Positions 12,615 to 23,556 of a stretch of DNA of 64,000 nt are shown in pieces. Position 1 is the stretch's first letter. Every line of letters starts with the position of its first letter. Position numbers and translations under genes: made by a program. The DNA comes from an uncultured Gammaproteobacteria bacterium (GTDB lineage: Bacteria; Pseudomonadota; Gammaproteobacteria; Eutrophobiales; Eutrophobiaceae). The stretch covers positions 1-64,000 of the forward strand of contig CALSOP010000006.1 in the NCBI GenBank assembly GCA_943788005.1. Reading direction: 5' to 3'. The notes under the pieces were generated by a model. That model saw only the letters and a list, made by a program, of their open reading frames with translations, searched no databases and had not been told where the DNA came from.

Positions 12615-13571
12615 ATGAACCAAATCCATGCAAAAAAAATCAATTCAAAACAAATAGTTATATCTGCAGATAATGCGGGGCAACGGATTGATAACTTTCT
12701 TATCCGTTATTTCGGCAAAATCCCAAAATCTCGTATCTATCAAATGCTGAGAAAAGGTGAGGTTCGAATCAACAGTGGAAGAATAAAACAGACTTATAGA
12801 CTGGAAGAAGGCGATATTTTGCGAGTTCCGCCAATCTATCTTGATGAAAAAGGACACTCCATTCCGACACGTTCTCTACAACAAAAAATAGCAGATTCTA
12901 TTATTTTTGAGGATGAAGGCTTGATTATCATCAATAAGCCTGCGGGGATTGTCGTACATAGTGGTAGCGGTCAATCTCATGGCGTCATAGAAGCGTTTAG
13001 GGCGATGGGGGATAACTATAAAAAACTAGAATTGGTGCATCGTTTGGACAAAGATACTTCTGGTTGTCTGATGTTGGCTAAGAGTATTCCTATACTAAGA
13101 CAATTACATAATGCTATGAAAAACGACGAAATATCGAAATCATACTGTGCGCTCTTGGCAGGTCGAATTGCTGATAAGAAAATTACTGTTGATTCCCCTT
13201 TAAGCAAAGACACGGTCAGTTCGGGAGAACGTATCGTTACTGTTGATGAAAATGGAAAATCTGCAAAAACTATATTCTCTCGAGAGCGCGTATTTCAGTC
13301 AGCTACTCTCGTGAATATTAAATTGATTACTGGGCGTACCCATCAAATCCGCGTGCACAGTGCTTCCATAGATCACCCAGTGATAGGCGATATGAAATAT
13401 GGTGATCGGATAATTAATCGAGAATACAAAAAGTTAGGCTTAAAACGTATGTTCCTTCATGCTAAAAGTTTAAAATTTATATCTCCTGTAAGCCAACAGC
13501 CGTTGTCCATAGATGCACCATTAGAACCTGATTTGGTTAGTTTTTTGGAACAGTTGGCTAATTTAGAATAG
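12615..13571 (+). CDS. rluC: 23S rRNA pseudouridine synthase RluC
   Basis: Converts uridines 955, 2504 and 2580 (E. coli numbering) of 23S rRNA to pseudouridine. The 318-residue frame is intact: an N-terminal S4 RNA-binding domain (about residues 15-80, with RIDNFLIRYFGKIPKSRIYQ), then the RluA-type catalytic domain with HRLDKDTSG near residue 141, where the Asp is catalytic, and GRTHQIRVH near 242. Divergent placement from rne is the usual arrangement in gammaproteobacteria. Confidence 0.95.
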   Translation: MNQIHAKKINSKQIVISADNAGQRIDNFLIRYFGKIPKSRIYQMLRKGEVRINSGRIKQTYRLEEGDILRVPPIYLDEKGHSIPTRSLQQKIADSIIFEDEGLIIINKPAGIVVHSGSGQSHGVIEAFRAMGDNYKKLELVHRLDKDTSGCLMLAKSIPILRQLHNAMKNDEISKSYCALLAGRIADKKITVDSPLSKDTVSSGERIVTVDENGKSAKTIFSRERVFQSATLVNIKLITGRTHQIRVHSASIDHPVIGDMKYGDRIINREYKKLGLKRMFLHAKSLKFISPVSQQPLSIDAPLEPDLVSFLEQLANLE

Positions 13572-13728
13572 GTTGCAATGGCCTTTAATTTATTGAACAC
13601 AAACTTGGATCTATGGTCATTTAGATTATCCGCAAAGAGTGATGTTAATAGTACACTTCAAAGTCTATAATCGAATCATTACGTAACGCAACAATAAACC
13701 AATAAATAACATTAATAAAATAATATAA

Positions 13729-14675
13729 ATGTCTGATATAAAAGAAAATATTGACCTAATAAGTTTGAACAGTCACTGATCAATGGGCTTGCAAAAGAAG
13801 TGTTAACTGAGCAACGTCGAAATCGACGCTGGGGTATTTTCTTTAAAATATTGTTAACTTTATATTTGTCCACATTTTTAATTATCTACACTGTCAAAAA
13901 TACAGAGATGGGAAGTTTCAGTAGCGATAAACATACTGCTCTAATTGATATTAATGGCGTAATCGCGGCTAATTCCGAGGCAAGAGCAGACTATGTGGTC
14001 ACCGGTTTGAGGAAAGCTTTTAAAGATGAAAATACAGAAGGCGTTATATTACGTATTAACAGTCCAGGCGGTAGTCCAGTTCAGGCAGGTTACATTAATG
14101 ATGAAATTAATCGTCTGAAGGAAAAGCATCCGGATATACCGGTCTATGCCGTAATCAGTGACATGTGTGCCTCTGGAGGTTATTACATCGCTGCGGCAGC
14201 GGATAAAATTTACGCGAACAAGGCCAGCATTGTCGGCTCAATAGGTGTCATTATGGCCGGGTTTGGATTTGTCGAGACGATTGAAAAATTGGGCATAGAA
14301 CGCCGTTTACTGCATGCTGGGAATAACAAAGGATTTATGGATCCATTTCAGCCTCTCAAGCCTGAAGAATCGACACATGTGCAAGGTTTATTAAATGAAA
14401 TTCATCAACAGTTTATTGATGTCGTTAAAAATGGCAGGGGCGATCGACTTATAGATGATGAGAAGCTATTTTCAGGTCTCATCTGGTCGGGGCAGGAATC
14501 TATCAAACTTGGTTTAGTAGATGAGTTAGCCAGCGCCAGCCAAGTGGCGCGCGATGTAATCGGCGCCGAAGACATTGTCGATTTTACCAAGCGGGAAAAC
14601 TATTTTGACCGATTTGCGAGTCAAATGGGCTCAGCCATGTTACGAAGCATAACCGATTCCATAAGGTTACAGTAA
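13729..14675 (+). CDS. sppA: SppA-type signal peptide peptidase, S49 family (one frameshift)
   Basis: Membrane-bound peptidase that degrades cleaved signal peptides. It begins at ATG 13729; the frame changes near 13760, after which FEQSLINGLAKEVLTEQRRNRRWG and an N-terminal membrane segment follow. The catalytic Ser lies in MCASGGYY and the Lys in YANKASIVGSIGV, the 36-kDa single-domain SppA arrangement. A GTG at 13800 would also give an open frame, but the upstream residues match the family. The rluC-to-maf position agrees with the Pseudomonas order; a HAD-phosphatase gene often found just before it is missing here. Confidence 0.88.
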
Positions 14676-14678
14676 GAA

Positions 14679-15254
14679 TCAGGGGAGCTTAATTCCTTGA
14701 TTTCTTAACATTTCGCAAAGACGGATCAAAGGTAATCCAATCAACGCGGTTGGATCTTCCCCTTTCATTTTTGACATCAAGCTGACCCCCAGTTTTTCAG
14801 ACATAAAACTGCCCGCACAATCATAGGGTTGTTCTTTCAGCAGGTAGTTTTCAATTTCTTGCTCTCTCAGTTTTCTGAAAGAAACTCGATAAATGATGAC
14901 ATCTTTTTCGCGTTTGTCCGTACTAGAGTTAATTACACAAAGCCCAGTAAAAAACGATAAGGTCTTGTTACTCATAGCCATCAATTGCTCCTTGGCATTT
15001 TCATGATTACCAGGTTTGCCTAAAATCTTGCCATCACACTCAAGTGCTTGGTCTGAGCCGATCACTATCGCATTAGAATGTCTTGCCGCAACATGTCCTG
15101 CCTTTGTCTCTGCCAAGCGTTCAACGTAATCCTCAATCGTTTCTCCCTCAATATATTGTTCATCAATGTTCGGAGCTTCAGTCGAAAATTCAAGCTGAAG
15201 TCGTTGAAGCAGCACTTTCCTATAAGGTGACGATGAAGCGAGTATTATTCTCAT
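14679..15254 (-). CDS. Maf/YceF-type nucleotide pyrophosphatase
   Basis: House-cleaning nucleoside triphosphate pyrophosphatase that hydrolyses modified nucleotides (YceF prefers m7GTP). MRIILASSSPYRKVLLQRL at the N-terminus is the Maf signature; VIGSDQALE and GSFMSEKLGVSL follow. I place the start at the ATG at 15254 rather than 17 codons upstream because the Maf fold begins at MRIILAS. It is transcribed against its neighbours, with its stop almost touching sppA. Length (191 residues) is normal. Confidence 0.9.
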   Translation of the reverse strand: MRIILASSSPYRKVLLQRLQLEFSTEAPNIDEQYIEGETIEDYVERLAETKAGHVAARHSNAIVIGSDQALECDGKILGKPGNHENAKEQLMAMSNKTLSFFTGLCVINSSTDKREKDVIIYRVSFRKLREQEIENYLLKEQPYDCAGSFMSEKLGVSLMSKMKGEDPTALIGLPLIRLCEMLRNQGIKLP

Positions 15255-15399
15255 TGGGCTGATATGGTCTCTCCTGATGTGCAATTTGCGCTTTATTTTG
15301 GGCAAATTTAAATAAATATCAAATAAGTCAGCTATTTAACAAATATATATCGATATTATTTTGACAGCTTAAGGGTCTATCGATAAAATTCGCCGCCTG

Positions 15400-15912
15400 A
15401 TGCCATCTGACCTGTCGCAACCTATCAATCCATTGCGGCTAGCAAAAGCCAGAGAAAGGATTGTAGGTAAAATACAACTTAACTCAATGGCCCGTTTAAA
15501 GGGAATTTTGTTGAGTCATAAGGGAGAGCTAAATTATAGCTTGGCTTTTGATTTCAATGAAGCAAGCGTTTGTATTATTGAATCTGATATTGAGACTCAA
15601 TTAATACTTGAGTGTCAAAGGTGTTTTGAACCGGTTGAGGTTGATATTCGAAAAAACTCTCTGCTGGGAATCGTTGATGAGAGCGACGAAATCGATTCAT
15701 TAGCAAAGGAATATGAACCAGTACAATTAGATGAAGATGGTGTTATTACCGTCGAGGAGCTGGTTGAAGAGGAATTGCTATTATCAATTCCACTCTCAGC
15801 ACTTCATCCAGAAAACAAGTGCGCAGCAACAAATGATGTAAACAGAATTAATGCAGAGGCAAAACGACAACCATTTGCGGATTTAGCAGCATTAATAAAA
15901 GACAAAAATTGA
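15400..15912 (+). CDS. yceD: YceD/DUF177 family, 23S rRNA accumulation protein
   Basis: A 170-residue protein of the DUF177 family. It contains the CQRCFEPV motif near residue 70 and a second late Cys (NKCAA), typical of this family, whose members are needed for normal 23S rRNA levels. It lies 34 bp before rpmF, and yceD-rpmF-plsX is a widely conserved operon order. The mechanism is not established. Confidence 0.88.
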   Translation: MPSDLSQPINPLRLAKARERIVGKIQLNSMARLKGILLSHKGELNYSLAFDFNEASVCIIESDIETQLILECQRCFEPVEVDIRKNSLLGIVDESDEIDSLAKEYEPVQLDEDGVITVEELVEEELLLSIPLSALHPENKCAATNDVNRINAEAKRQPFADLAALIKDKN

Positions 15913-15946
15913 TCAATACATAGTAAATCTTAGGAGACAAATAGTC

Positions 15947-16132
15947 ATGGCAGTTCAAAAAACGAAAAAATCAAGCTCAAGACGGGATATGCGTCGCTCA
16001 CATGATGCTTTGACTTCCGCCCCATTATCAATAGAACCTACTTCAGGCAAAGTACATCTACGCCACAATATCTGTTCAGACGGTTATTATCGAGGCCGTA
16101 AGGTAATAGAAGTTAAAGGTGACCAGGAATAA
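15947..16132 (+). CDS. rpmF: 50S ribosomal protein L32
   Basis: A 61-residue basic ribosomal protein beginning [20 protein letters not shown], the standard L32 start, with a good AGGAG sequence upstream. The middle contains [19 protein letters not shown]; of the four Cys found in zinc-binding L32 forms only one is present, so this is the zinc-free type. It sits between yceD and plsX as expected. Confidence 0.96.
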   Translation: MAVQKTKKSSSRRDMRRSHDALTSAPLSIEPTSGKVHLRHNICSDGYYRGRKVIEVKGDQE

Positions 16133-16191
16133 TTGACCTGAGCGCAAATCAAAAAATCTTTCCAGAGTTTAAATACTACTCTGGATAATCT

Positions 16192-17217
16192 ATGTCTTTA
16201 AAGTCAACAATTGCACTTGACGCAATGGGTGGCGATTTTGGTCCATCTGAAATTGTCCCTGCTGCACTCTTTGCTCTAAAAAAACACACTGCACTCCATC
16301 TTATTCTGGTTGGCAAAGAAGATCTTGTTCTGGATGAGTTAAAAAAGCATAAGGCAAACGAGCACGAACGAATCAAAGTAGTCCATGCACCTGAAGTAGT
16401 TGAAATGCATGAGTCACCATCACAGGCTCTGCGCACTAAAAAAGAGTCTTCAATGCGAATTGCCATAGAGTTAGTGCGCGATGGAGAAGCGGCAGCCTGT
16501 GTTAGTGCCGGCAATACTGGTGCATTAATGGCAACTTCTCGATTTGTTTTGAAAATGTTACCGGGTATGGATCGTCCTGCCATTTGTACTACCTTGCCTG
16601 GAAAGAACGGACATACTCACGTTCTTGATCTTGGAGCCAATGTTGATTCAAGTTCCGAACAATTATTTCAATTTGCCATTATGGGTGCTGAATTAGCCAG
16701 TGCTGTTGAAGGGAAGAAATCCAACGATAGCACTGTTCAATGTCGGCGAAGAAGAGATCAAGGGCAATGACCGCGTTAAACAAGCGGCAACATTACTTGC
16801 AGAGAGTCATCTTAATTATACTGGATTCGTCGAAGGTACTGACTTATACACTGGTGATGTAGACGTTATAGTCTGTGATGGTTTTGTTGGTAATATTGCG
16901 TTAAAAGCAAGCGAAGGTTTGGCTGAATTCCTCCGTCACCACGCAACAGTTCAATTTAAAAGCAGTCTATACGCTAAATTTGCAGCACTGGTAGCAATGC
17001 CCGTCTTAAAAGCATTAAAACAAAAAATTGATCCAAAACAATATAATGGCGCGTCATTACTTGGGCTCCGCGGCATCGTTATCAAAAGTCACGGCGGTGC
17101 AGATCAATATCATTCGCCACAGCAATTGATGAGGCCATTATCGAAGTTGAGAATAATGTGCCGGAAAAAATAAATGCAAAATTGGAACAATTGCTAATCG
17201 ATAGGCAAAGTCTTTAA
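16192..17217 (+). CDS. plsX: Phosphate acyltransferase PlsX (two frameshifts)
   Basis: Makes acyl-phosphate from acyl-ACP for phospholipid synthesis. The N-terminus [19 protein letters not shown] is diagnostic, and [14 protein letters not shown] and [20 protein letters not shown] follow. The frame changes near 16725 (before [14 protein letters not shown]) and near 17110 (before [19 protein letters not shown]). The joined protein is about 341 residues. The stop at 17217 overlaps the fabH start by one base. Confidence 0.93.
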
Positions 17218-18180
17218 TGTATTCGAAAATTACTGGCACCGGTTCCTATTTGCCTGAACGCATCTTGACCAATGCCGACCTGGAATTGATGGTCGATACC
17301 TCAGATGAATGGATACGCTCTCGTACCGGAATTGAAAAGCGACATATCGCAGCCGATGATGAGACCACCTGTGACCTGGCTGAAAAAGCAGCATTGTCGG
17401 CCATAGAAGCTGCTGGAATAGAAGCTGACTGATATAGACTTAATCATTATTGGCACAACCACCCCAGACCTTATTTTCCCTAGCACAGCCTGTTTGTTAC
17501 AACAGCGGTTAGGTATTCATGGGTGCCCAGCTTTTGATGTGCAGGCAGTTTGCACGGGTTTATCTATGCAATGAGTATCGCTGAAAAATTTATCAGTACT
17601 GGTAGCTCAAAGTGTGCCTTGTTATAGGTGCTGAGACTGTCTCACGCATCATCGACTGGAAAGACAGAAATACATCTGTCATTTTTGGTGATGGCGCTGG
17701 TGCTGTCATTCTTCAAGCAAGCGAAACACAGGGTATTTTATCCAGCCATATTCATGCAGATGGTCAGTATGCAGATCTATTAAATGTCCCTGCAGGTATT
17801 TCTTCTGATTACGATATGGTTAAGGCAGATAAAGCATTTGTCACCATGCAAGGCAACGAAGTTTTTAAAGTCGCCGTAAACACGTTAGGCCGGATTGTTG
17901 ATGAAACGTTAGCAGCAAACTCTATGAAAAAAGAAGATATAGACTGGCTAGTACCACATCAGGCCAATATGCGAATTATATCAGCTACTGCAAAAAAGCT
18001 GGATATGTCTATGGACCGCGTCATTGTTACCGTTGATCAGCATGGCAATACTTCAGCGGCTTCAGTTCCTTTAGCACTTGATGTCGCCGTTAGAGATGGG
18101 CGTATCAAAGCAGGTGACACCGTTTTGTTGAAGCATTTGGTGGTGGTTTTACCTGGGGTTCTGTCTTGTTACGTTATTAA
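17217..18180 (+). CDS. fabH: 3-oxoacyl-ACP synthase III FabH (several frameshifts)
   Basis: Starts fatty acid synthesis by condensing acetyl-CoA with malonyl-[22 protein letters not shown] and [17 protein letters not shown] are typical. The active Cys lies in [10 protein letters not shown], in a stretch broken at about 17430, 17560 and 17610. Catalytic His in [11 protein letters not shown] and Asn in [10 protein letters not shown] are in the long intact piece. A last shift near 18130 restores [16 protein letters not shown] and the stop at 18180. Reassembled length is about 320 residues. Confidence 0.93.
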
Positions 18181-18214
18181 CGTCTTTATGGTTTTAAGTT
18201 TTAAAACAATCAAA

Positions 18215-19145
18215 ATGAATAGTAGTTCAACTTGCGTGTCTTTCCAGGTCAAGGTTCTCACAGTCTGTAGGCATGATGGGATAGGCTGCTTGAACAAATC
18301 ACTCCGTTAAGTCAGTTATTTGACATCTGCCTCAGATATCTTAGGTTACGATCTACTGAAATTATTAACTCAGGTCCGAAGAAAAACTTAATCAAACCGA
18401 AATCACGCAACCCGCATTCTTGTTTCCGCTTATGCAACATGGCTCTGTGCAAAAAACATTCTGAAACTCGCCCACTGTCTTAGCAGGGCATAGCCTGGGA
18501 GAATATCAGCGCTTGGTCTGTGCTGACGTATCAAATTTGAAGATGTATTGCGCTTGGTTGCTGAAAGAGGGCGATGCATGCAAAGAGCAGTGCCTGCAGG
18601 TACTGGCGCAATGGCAGCAATTCTAGGTTTAGAAGATAAGCAAGATAGTACAGGTTTGCGCGGATAGCTGCTGAGAAGTGGAGTTGTATCTGCTGCTAAT
18701 TTTAATTCACCGGGTCAGGTCGTTATCGCTGGTGACAAATCTGCTGTTGAAAGAGCAATAGTCGCTGCAAAAGATGCTGGAGCAAAACGGGCATTGATGT
18801 TACCCGTCAGTGTCCCATCGCATTGTATGCTTATGAAAGAGGCGGCTGCTGAGTTTGCTAAAGCACTTGAATATAATTTCTTTTAACGACGCTAAAACAC
18901 CTGTGATACAGAATGTTAGATGCTGAAGTTAAATCTAAAGCAGATGAGATTAAAACAGCACTTCTTGAGCAGCTTTATATGCCGGTGCGCTGGGTGGACT
19001 GTATAAATAGTATGCATGGCATGCAAGTAAAGTAAAATGAATTGAATGTGGCCCCGGCAAAGTGCTTTCTGGCTTGATTAAACGTATAGACCGCTCATTT
19101 GAAATACATTCTGTCAACGATGAAGCTTCCTTGGATAAAAGCTAG
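18215..19145 (+). CDS. fabD: Malonyl-CoA:ACP transacylase FabD (heavily frameshifted)
   Basis: Transfers malonyl from CoA to ACP. No long open frame exists, but pieces in all three frames read as FabD in order: [13 protein letters not shown] near 18240, the active-site [14 protein letters not shown] near 18490 (Ser of GHSLG), [21 protein letters not shown] near 18570, [13 protein letters not shown] near 18700, [15 protein letters not shown] near 18810 (catalytic His), and [16 protein letters not shown] near 19050. At least ten frame changes or small deletions are needed. The start at ATG 18215 and stop at 19145 are inferred. It is either the worst-sequenced gene here or a true pseudogene; since it is essential in relatives, the former is more likely. 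Confidence 0.85.
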
Positions 19146-19168
19146 CTAAATTAAGAGCGAGTGTGTTG

Positions 19169-19910
<742 letters not shown>

Positions 19911-19942
19911 AGCTATTATTTACTTTAAATTATTATTTAAAA

Positions 19943-19968
19943 CATGATATTAAAATATTAATATCATG
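19943..19968. promoter_or_regulatory. Palindrome at the acpP promoter
   Basis: A perfect inverted repeat with 10-bp arms, CATGATATTA and TAATATCATG, separated by six A/T bases. It lies 90 bp ahead of acpP, directly before a plausible -10 element (CATAAT, 19970-19975), so a protein bound here would cover the -35 region. The form is that of a dimeric repressor operator. Which regulator uses it cannot be told from this sequence. Confidence 0.45.
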
Positions 19969-20057
19969 GCATAATCTAAGTTGCAAGAAGATTTCATTTC
20001 ACTAAACTTAGCACACTAAAAACGGCCACTGAGCCGCTAAGGGAGGATTTATTAATC

Positions 20058-20294
20058 ATGAGTAGTGTTGAAGAACGCGTAAAAAAAATCGTTGTAGAAC
20101 AACTGGGCGTTAAAGAAGACGAGGTCACTAATGAAGCATCATTCGTTGATGATTTAGGTGCAGATTCTTTAGATACTGTTGAGTTAGTTATGGCATTGGA
20201 AGAAGAATTTAAAACCGAAATTCCAGATGAAGAAGCTGAGAATATTACCACGGTTAATGAGGCGGTTAAGTACATCAATGCACATCTAGAATAA
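20058..20294 (+). CDS. acpP: Acyl carrier protein
   Basis: A 78-residue acidic protein that carries growing acyl chains on phosphopantetheine. The attachment Ser is residue 37 in [13 protein letters not shown] strong Shine-Dalgarno (GGGAGG at 20041-20046) precedes the ATG. It has its own upstream region with a palindrome and a strong terminator after it, as expected for a gene expressed far above its neighbours. Confidence 0.98.
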   Translation: MSSVEERVKKIVVEQLGVKEDEVTNEASFVDDLGADSLDTVELVMALEEEFKTEIPDEEAENITTVNEAVKYINAHLE

Positions 20295-20315
20295 TCTAAA
20301 ATAGAAAGGACACCC

Positions 20316-20354
20316 AAGGCCGCGTTATGACAACTCTCTTACGCGGCCTTTTTT
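20316..20354 (+). terminator. Rho-independent terminator after acpP
   Basis: Ten-base-pair stem AAGGCCGCGT / ACGCGGCCTT (20316-20325 and 20341-20350) with a 15-base loop, followed by a T run to 20354. It would separate acpP from fabF transcription, at least in part. Confidence 0.9.
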
Positions 20355-20442
20355 ATTGTTAGGTATTAATATTATATTTTATATAAAAATCAAACAAGCG
20401 TCCTATTTCTTTTCTAAAACATATAGACAGGTATTATCTGAA

Positions 20443-21689
20443 GTGAGTAAACGTCGTGTAGTTATAACAGGTTTAGGCATGGTAACGCCTGTTAGGTAAT
20501 AATGTTGATGAAACCTGGAGTAATATTCTCGCCGGTAAAAGCGGTATTGGTCTAATAGATCATTTCGACACATCTGAATTTAGCGTTCGTATTGGAGGTT
20601 CTATACGAGAATCTCGATTTAGATCATTACATCCCTAAGAAAAGATCAAAAGAAAATGGATCCATTTATACACTACGGTCTAACTGCAGGTATTCAGGCG
20701 ATTCAGGATTCTGGCTTAGAAGTTAATGATGAAAATGCCTCACGCATTGGCGTTGCCATTGGTTCGGGCATTGGTGGGTTACCTGGTATTGAAAAAAGCA
20801 CTCCGACAATTTATCAATGGTGGCCCAAGAAAAGTATCTCCATTTTTCATCCCAAGTAACATTATCAATATGATTTCTGGGCATTTATCCATCATCTATG
20901 GATTAAAGGGCCCAAACTTCGCTATCTCTACTGCGTGCACAACCGGCACACACAATATTGGCGATGCTGCGAGGTTAATAGAATATGGTGATGCCGATGT
21001 CATGATTGCGGGCGGCGCAGAAATGGCAACTTCCGAAAATGGTTTGGCCGGATTTGCATCTGCTCGTGCGCTCTCGAACAGGAAATGATGAGCCAGAACG
21101 CGCCAGCCGGCCTTGGGACAAGGGCAGAGATGGTTTTGTCTTGAGTGATGGAGCTGGGGTTGTCGTTCTGGAAGAATATGAACACGCTAAAAAACGTGGC
21201 GCCAATATAATTGCTGAAGTTGCCGGTTATGGCATGAGTGGTGATGCCTACCATATGACTGCACCTTCGGAAAATGGTGAAGGCGCGGCAAACTGCATGG
21301 TAAACGCCTTAAGAAATGGCAGCATCAATATTGATGAAGTTGATTATATAAATGCACATGGTACTTCAACCCCGGCGGGAGATATTGCAGAAACCAATGC
21401 TGTAAAACGTGTATTTAAGGAAGATTCAAAGTCATTGGCCGTAAGCTCAACAAAATCGATGATTGGTCATTTATTAGGGGCCGCAGGGGGCGTAGAGGCT
21501 ATATTTTCAGTTTTAGCCATTCGTGACCAGGTTGCACCACCAACGATAAACCTTGATGAGCCCGACCCTGAATGTGATTTAGATTATGTTCCACATACTG
21601 CTCGTGCAATGAAGGTCGATGTCGCATTATCTAATTCATTTGGCTTTGGCGGCACTAATGGTTCACTCATCTTTAAGAAGCTGAGTTAA
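20443..21689 (+). CDS. fabF: 3-oxoacyl-ACP synthase II FabF (frameshifted)
   Basis: Elongating ketoacyl synthase. The GTG at 20443 starts [17 protein letters not shown], with a frame change near 20490. Further changes fall near 20600, 20820 and 21080. The nucleophile Cys lies in [11 protein letters not shown], the two catalytic His in INAHGTSTP and [11 protein letters not shown], and the end [17 protein letters not shown] is typical. Joined length is about 414 residues. It follows the acpP terminator and is followed by pabC. Confidence 0.94.
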
Positions 21690-21712
21690 GCTCGATAAGC
21701 CATAACAATATA

Positions 21713-22546
21713 ATGGCAATCAAATCTCTCATTAATGGAAAATCGACTGATGCAGTTTCTTTGTATGATCGAGGCTTGCAATACGGCGACGGCTTATTTG
21801 AAACAATTGCGGTTGAAGATGAGTCGCTACTGTGCTGGGATGAACATCTAGAAAGATTGCAATCAGGATGCAGTAGATTAAAGATTCCCATCCCCAATCA
21901 AGATACGTTAAGCGCAGAGTCTCAGCGTTTAATAAGTTCTGTTAAGCGCGGCATAATCAAAATAATTATCACTCGAGGACAAGGCGGTCGCGGCTACGCT
22001 TCACCTGTTAATATAGAGCCAACTCGTATAATTTCACTTTACCCTTGGCCTGAATATTCATTTGGAAATTCAGATGACGGTATTAACGTTCGTGTCTGCA
22101 ACTATCGTTATGCTCATAATTCAATACTTGCTGGTATCAAGCACCTCAATAGACTTGAGCAAATTTTAGCAAGATCAGAATGGACCGATAGCTCAATTGC
22201 AGAGGGCGTTGTTCTGGATCATGAAGAAAATGTTATTGAAGGAACGATGAGCAATGTTTTTTATATCAAGAATAATACGTTGTACACGCCTGAATTATCT
22301 GCTTGTGGTGTTGATGGTGTTATCAGAAAAAAAATTATTACATTAGCAGCAGAATTACATCTTGAGATTTGCATTAACAAAATTTCGCTAAAATCATTAA
22401 TGGATGCTGATGAAGCCTTTATGTGTAATAGCATTATAGGTGTATGGCCAATTAAAAAGATAGATCGAAAGTCTTTCGAAGTTGGAGACAAAACCATTCA
22501 AATTAAAAAGACATTACAAAAACAAAACTTCATTCTTACGTCATGA
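21713..22546 (+). CDS. pabC: Aminodeoxychorismate lyase PabC
   Basis: PLP enzyme that releases pyruvate from 4-amino-4-deoxychorismate to give p-aminobenzoate for folate. The 277-residue frame is intact and of fold type IV: LYDRGLQYGDGLFETIAV at the N-terminus, the PLP Lys in LAGIKHLNRLEQ, and EGTMSNVFYI toward the C-terminus. Its end overlaps mltG by four bases. Branched-chain aminotransferases share the fold, but length and context favour PabC. Confidence 0.93.
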   Translation: MAIKSLINGKSTDAVSLYDRGLQYGDGLFETIAVEDESLLCWDEHLERLQSGCSRLKIPIPNQDTLSAESQRLISSVKRGIIKIIITRGQGGRGYASPVNIEPTRIISLYPWPEYSFGNSDDGINVRVCNYRYAHNSILAGIKHLNRLEQILARSEWTDSSIAEGVVLDHEENVIEGTMSNVFYIKNNTLYTPELSACGVDGVIRKKIITLAAELHLEICINKISLKSLMDADEAFMCNSIIGVWPIKKIDRKSFEVGDKTIQIKKTLQKQNFILTS

Positions 22547-23550
22547 TCAAACGTCTCCTTGGACTCATGGCGCTAAGTTTATTATTTCTTATAGTGACGA
22601 CTGTATTACTCTACAATGAATATCAAGCATTCCTAAATACGCCCTTAAGTATTGAAAAAGAAACTATCTTTGAAGTAGAGCCGGGCATGACTTTCACCGA
22701 CGTCAACACCAAGATGAAAAGACTGGAACTGACAAAGGACACTGGTTATTTTAAAATTCTTGCTCGGCATAGCGGGAAAGCAAACAAGATTAAATCAGGT
22801 GAATATTTATTATCGCCTGGATTAACCCCAATCGAGCTGCTAAACCTTCTGGTATCAAGCAAAGTAATACAATACTCCTTTACACTTCTTGAAGGTTGGC
22901 AAGTCAGAGAGATGCTGCAAGCGATTCGTGCAACAGACTTAATAGAACATACCTTGCTTAGTGATGAAGCCGAGAAGGTAATGATTGAACTCGGCTATAC
23001 AGACAAACCGGCTGAGGGCTTGTTCTTTCCAGACACCTATAACTTCCCAAAAGGCACTACTGATAAAGCATTTTTACTCAGAGCCTATCAACGTTTACAT
23101 GATGTCTTAGCTGAGGAGTGGCAGACACGCGCTGAAAACTTGCCATACAAGACAGCATACGAAGCCTTAATTATGGCTTCTATCATAGAAAAAGAAACCG
23201 GTTTGGCTAGTGAGCGTAGCACCATTGCCGGAGTCTTTGTTCGTCGCTTAAATAAAAAAATGAAACTACAAACGGATCCAACGGTTATTTACGCAATGGG
23301 GAAACAGTATAATGGCAATATACGTAAAAAAGATCTGGATATAGACTCTCCCTATAACACTTACCGCTATAAAGGCTTACCGCCTAGTCCAATTGCATTG
23401 GTTGGCCGAGAAGCGATTCACGCAGCGTTACATCCAGAAGAGGGTAAGTCACTCTACTTTGTTGCAAAAGGGGATGGTTCACATTATTTTTCAGAAACGC
23501 TGAAAGAACATAATCGGGCCGTCACAAAATATCAATTAAAGAAAAAGTAA
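22543..23550 (+). CDS. mltG: Endolytic murein transglycosylase MltG
   Basis: Inner-membrane lytic transglycosylase (YceG family) that cuts nascent glycan strands. One N-terminal membrane helix (residues 5-24) is followed by a LysM-like segment and the catalytic domain with the conserved Glu in ASIIEKETG and LQTDPTVIYAMG further on. The 335-residue length is normal. It overlaps pabC and is six bases from tmk; pabC-mltG-tmk-holB is a conserved operon. Confidence 0.95.
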   Translation: MIKRLLGLMALSLLFLIVTTVLLYNEYQAFLNTPLSIEKETIFEVEPGMTFTDVNTKMKRLELTKDTGYFKILARHSGKANKIKSGEYLLSPGLTPIELLNLLVSSKVIQYSFTLLEGWQVREMLQAIRATDLIEHTLLSDEAEKVMIELGYTDKPAEGLFFPDTYNFPKGTTDKAFLLRAYQRLHDVLAEEWQTRAENLPYKTAYEALIMASIIEKETGLASERSTIAGVFVRRLNKKMKLQTDPTVIYAMGKQYNGNIRKKDLDIDSPYNTYRYKGLPPSPIALVGREAIHAALHPEEGKSLYFVAKGDGSHYFSETLKEHNRAVTKYQLKKK

Positions 23551-23556
23551 AACATA

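Noticed and set aside
12400..12633. A 77-codon minus-strand frame upstream of rluC
   Set aside because: No signal, motif or ribosome site, and it overlaps the rluC start; it lies in the expected regulatory region.
13572..13728. Remnant of the HAD phosphatase gene usually between rluC and sppA
   Set aside because: I could not read any HAD motif in the 157 bp in any frame; it is simply an intergenic stretch here.
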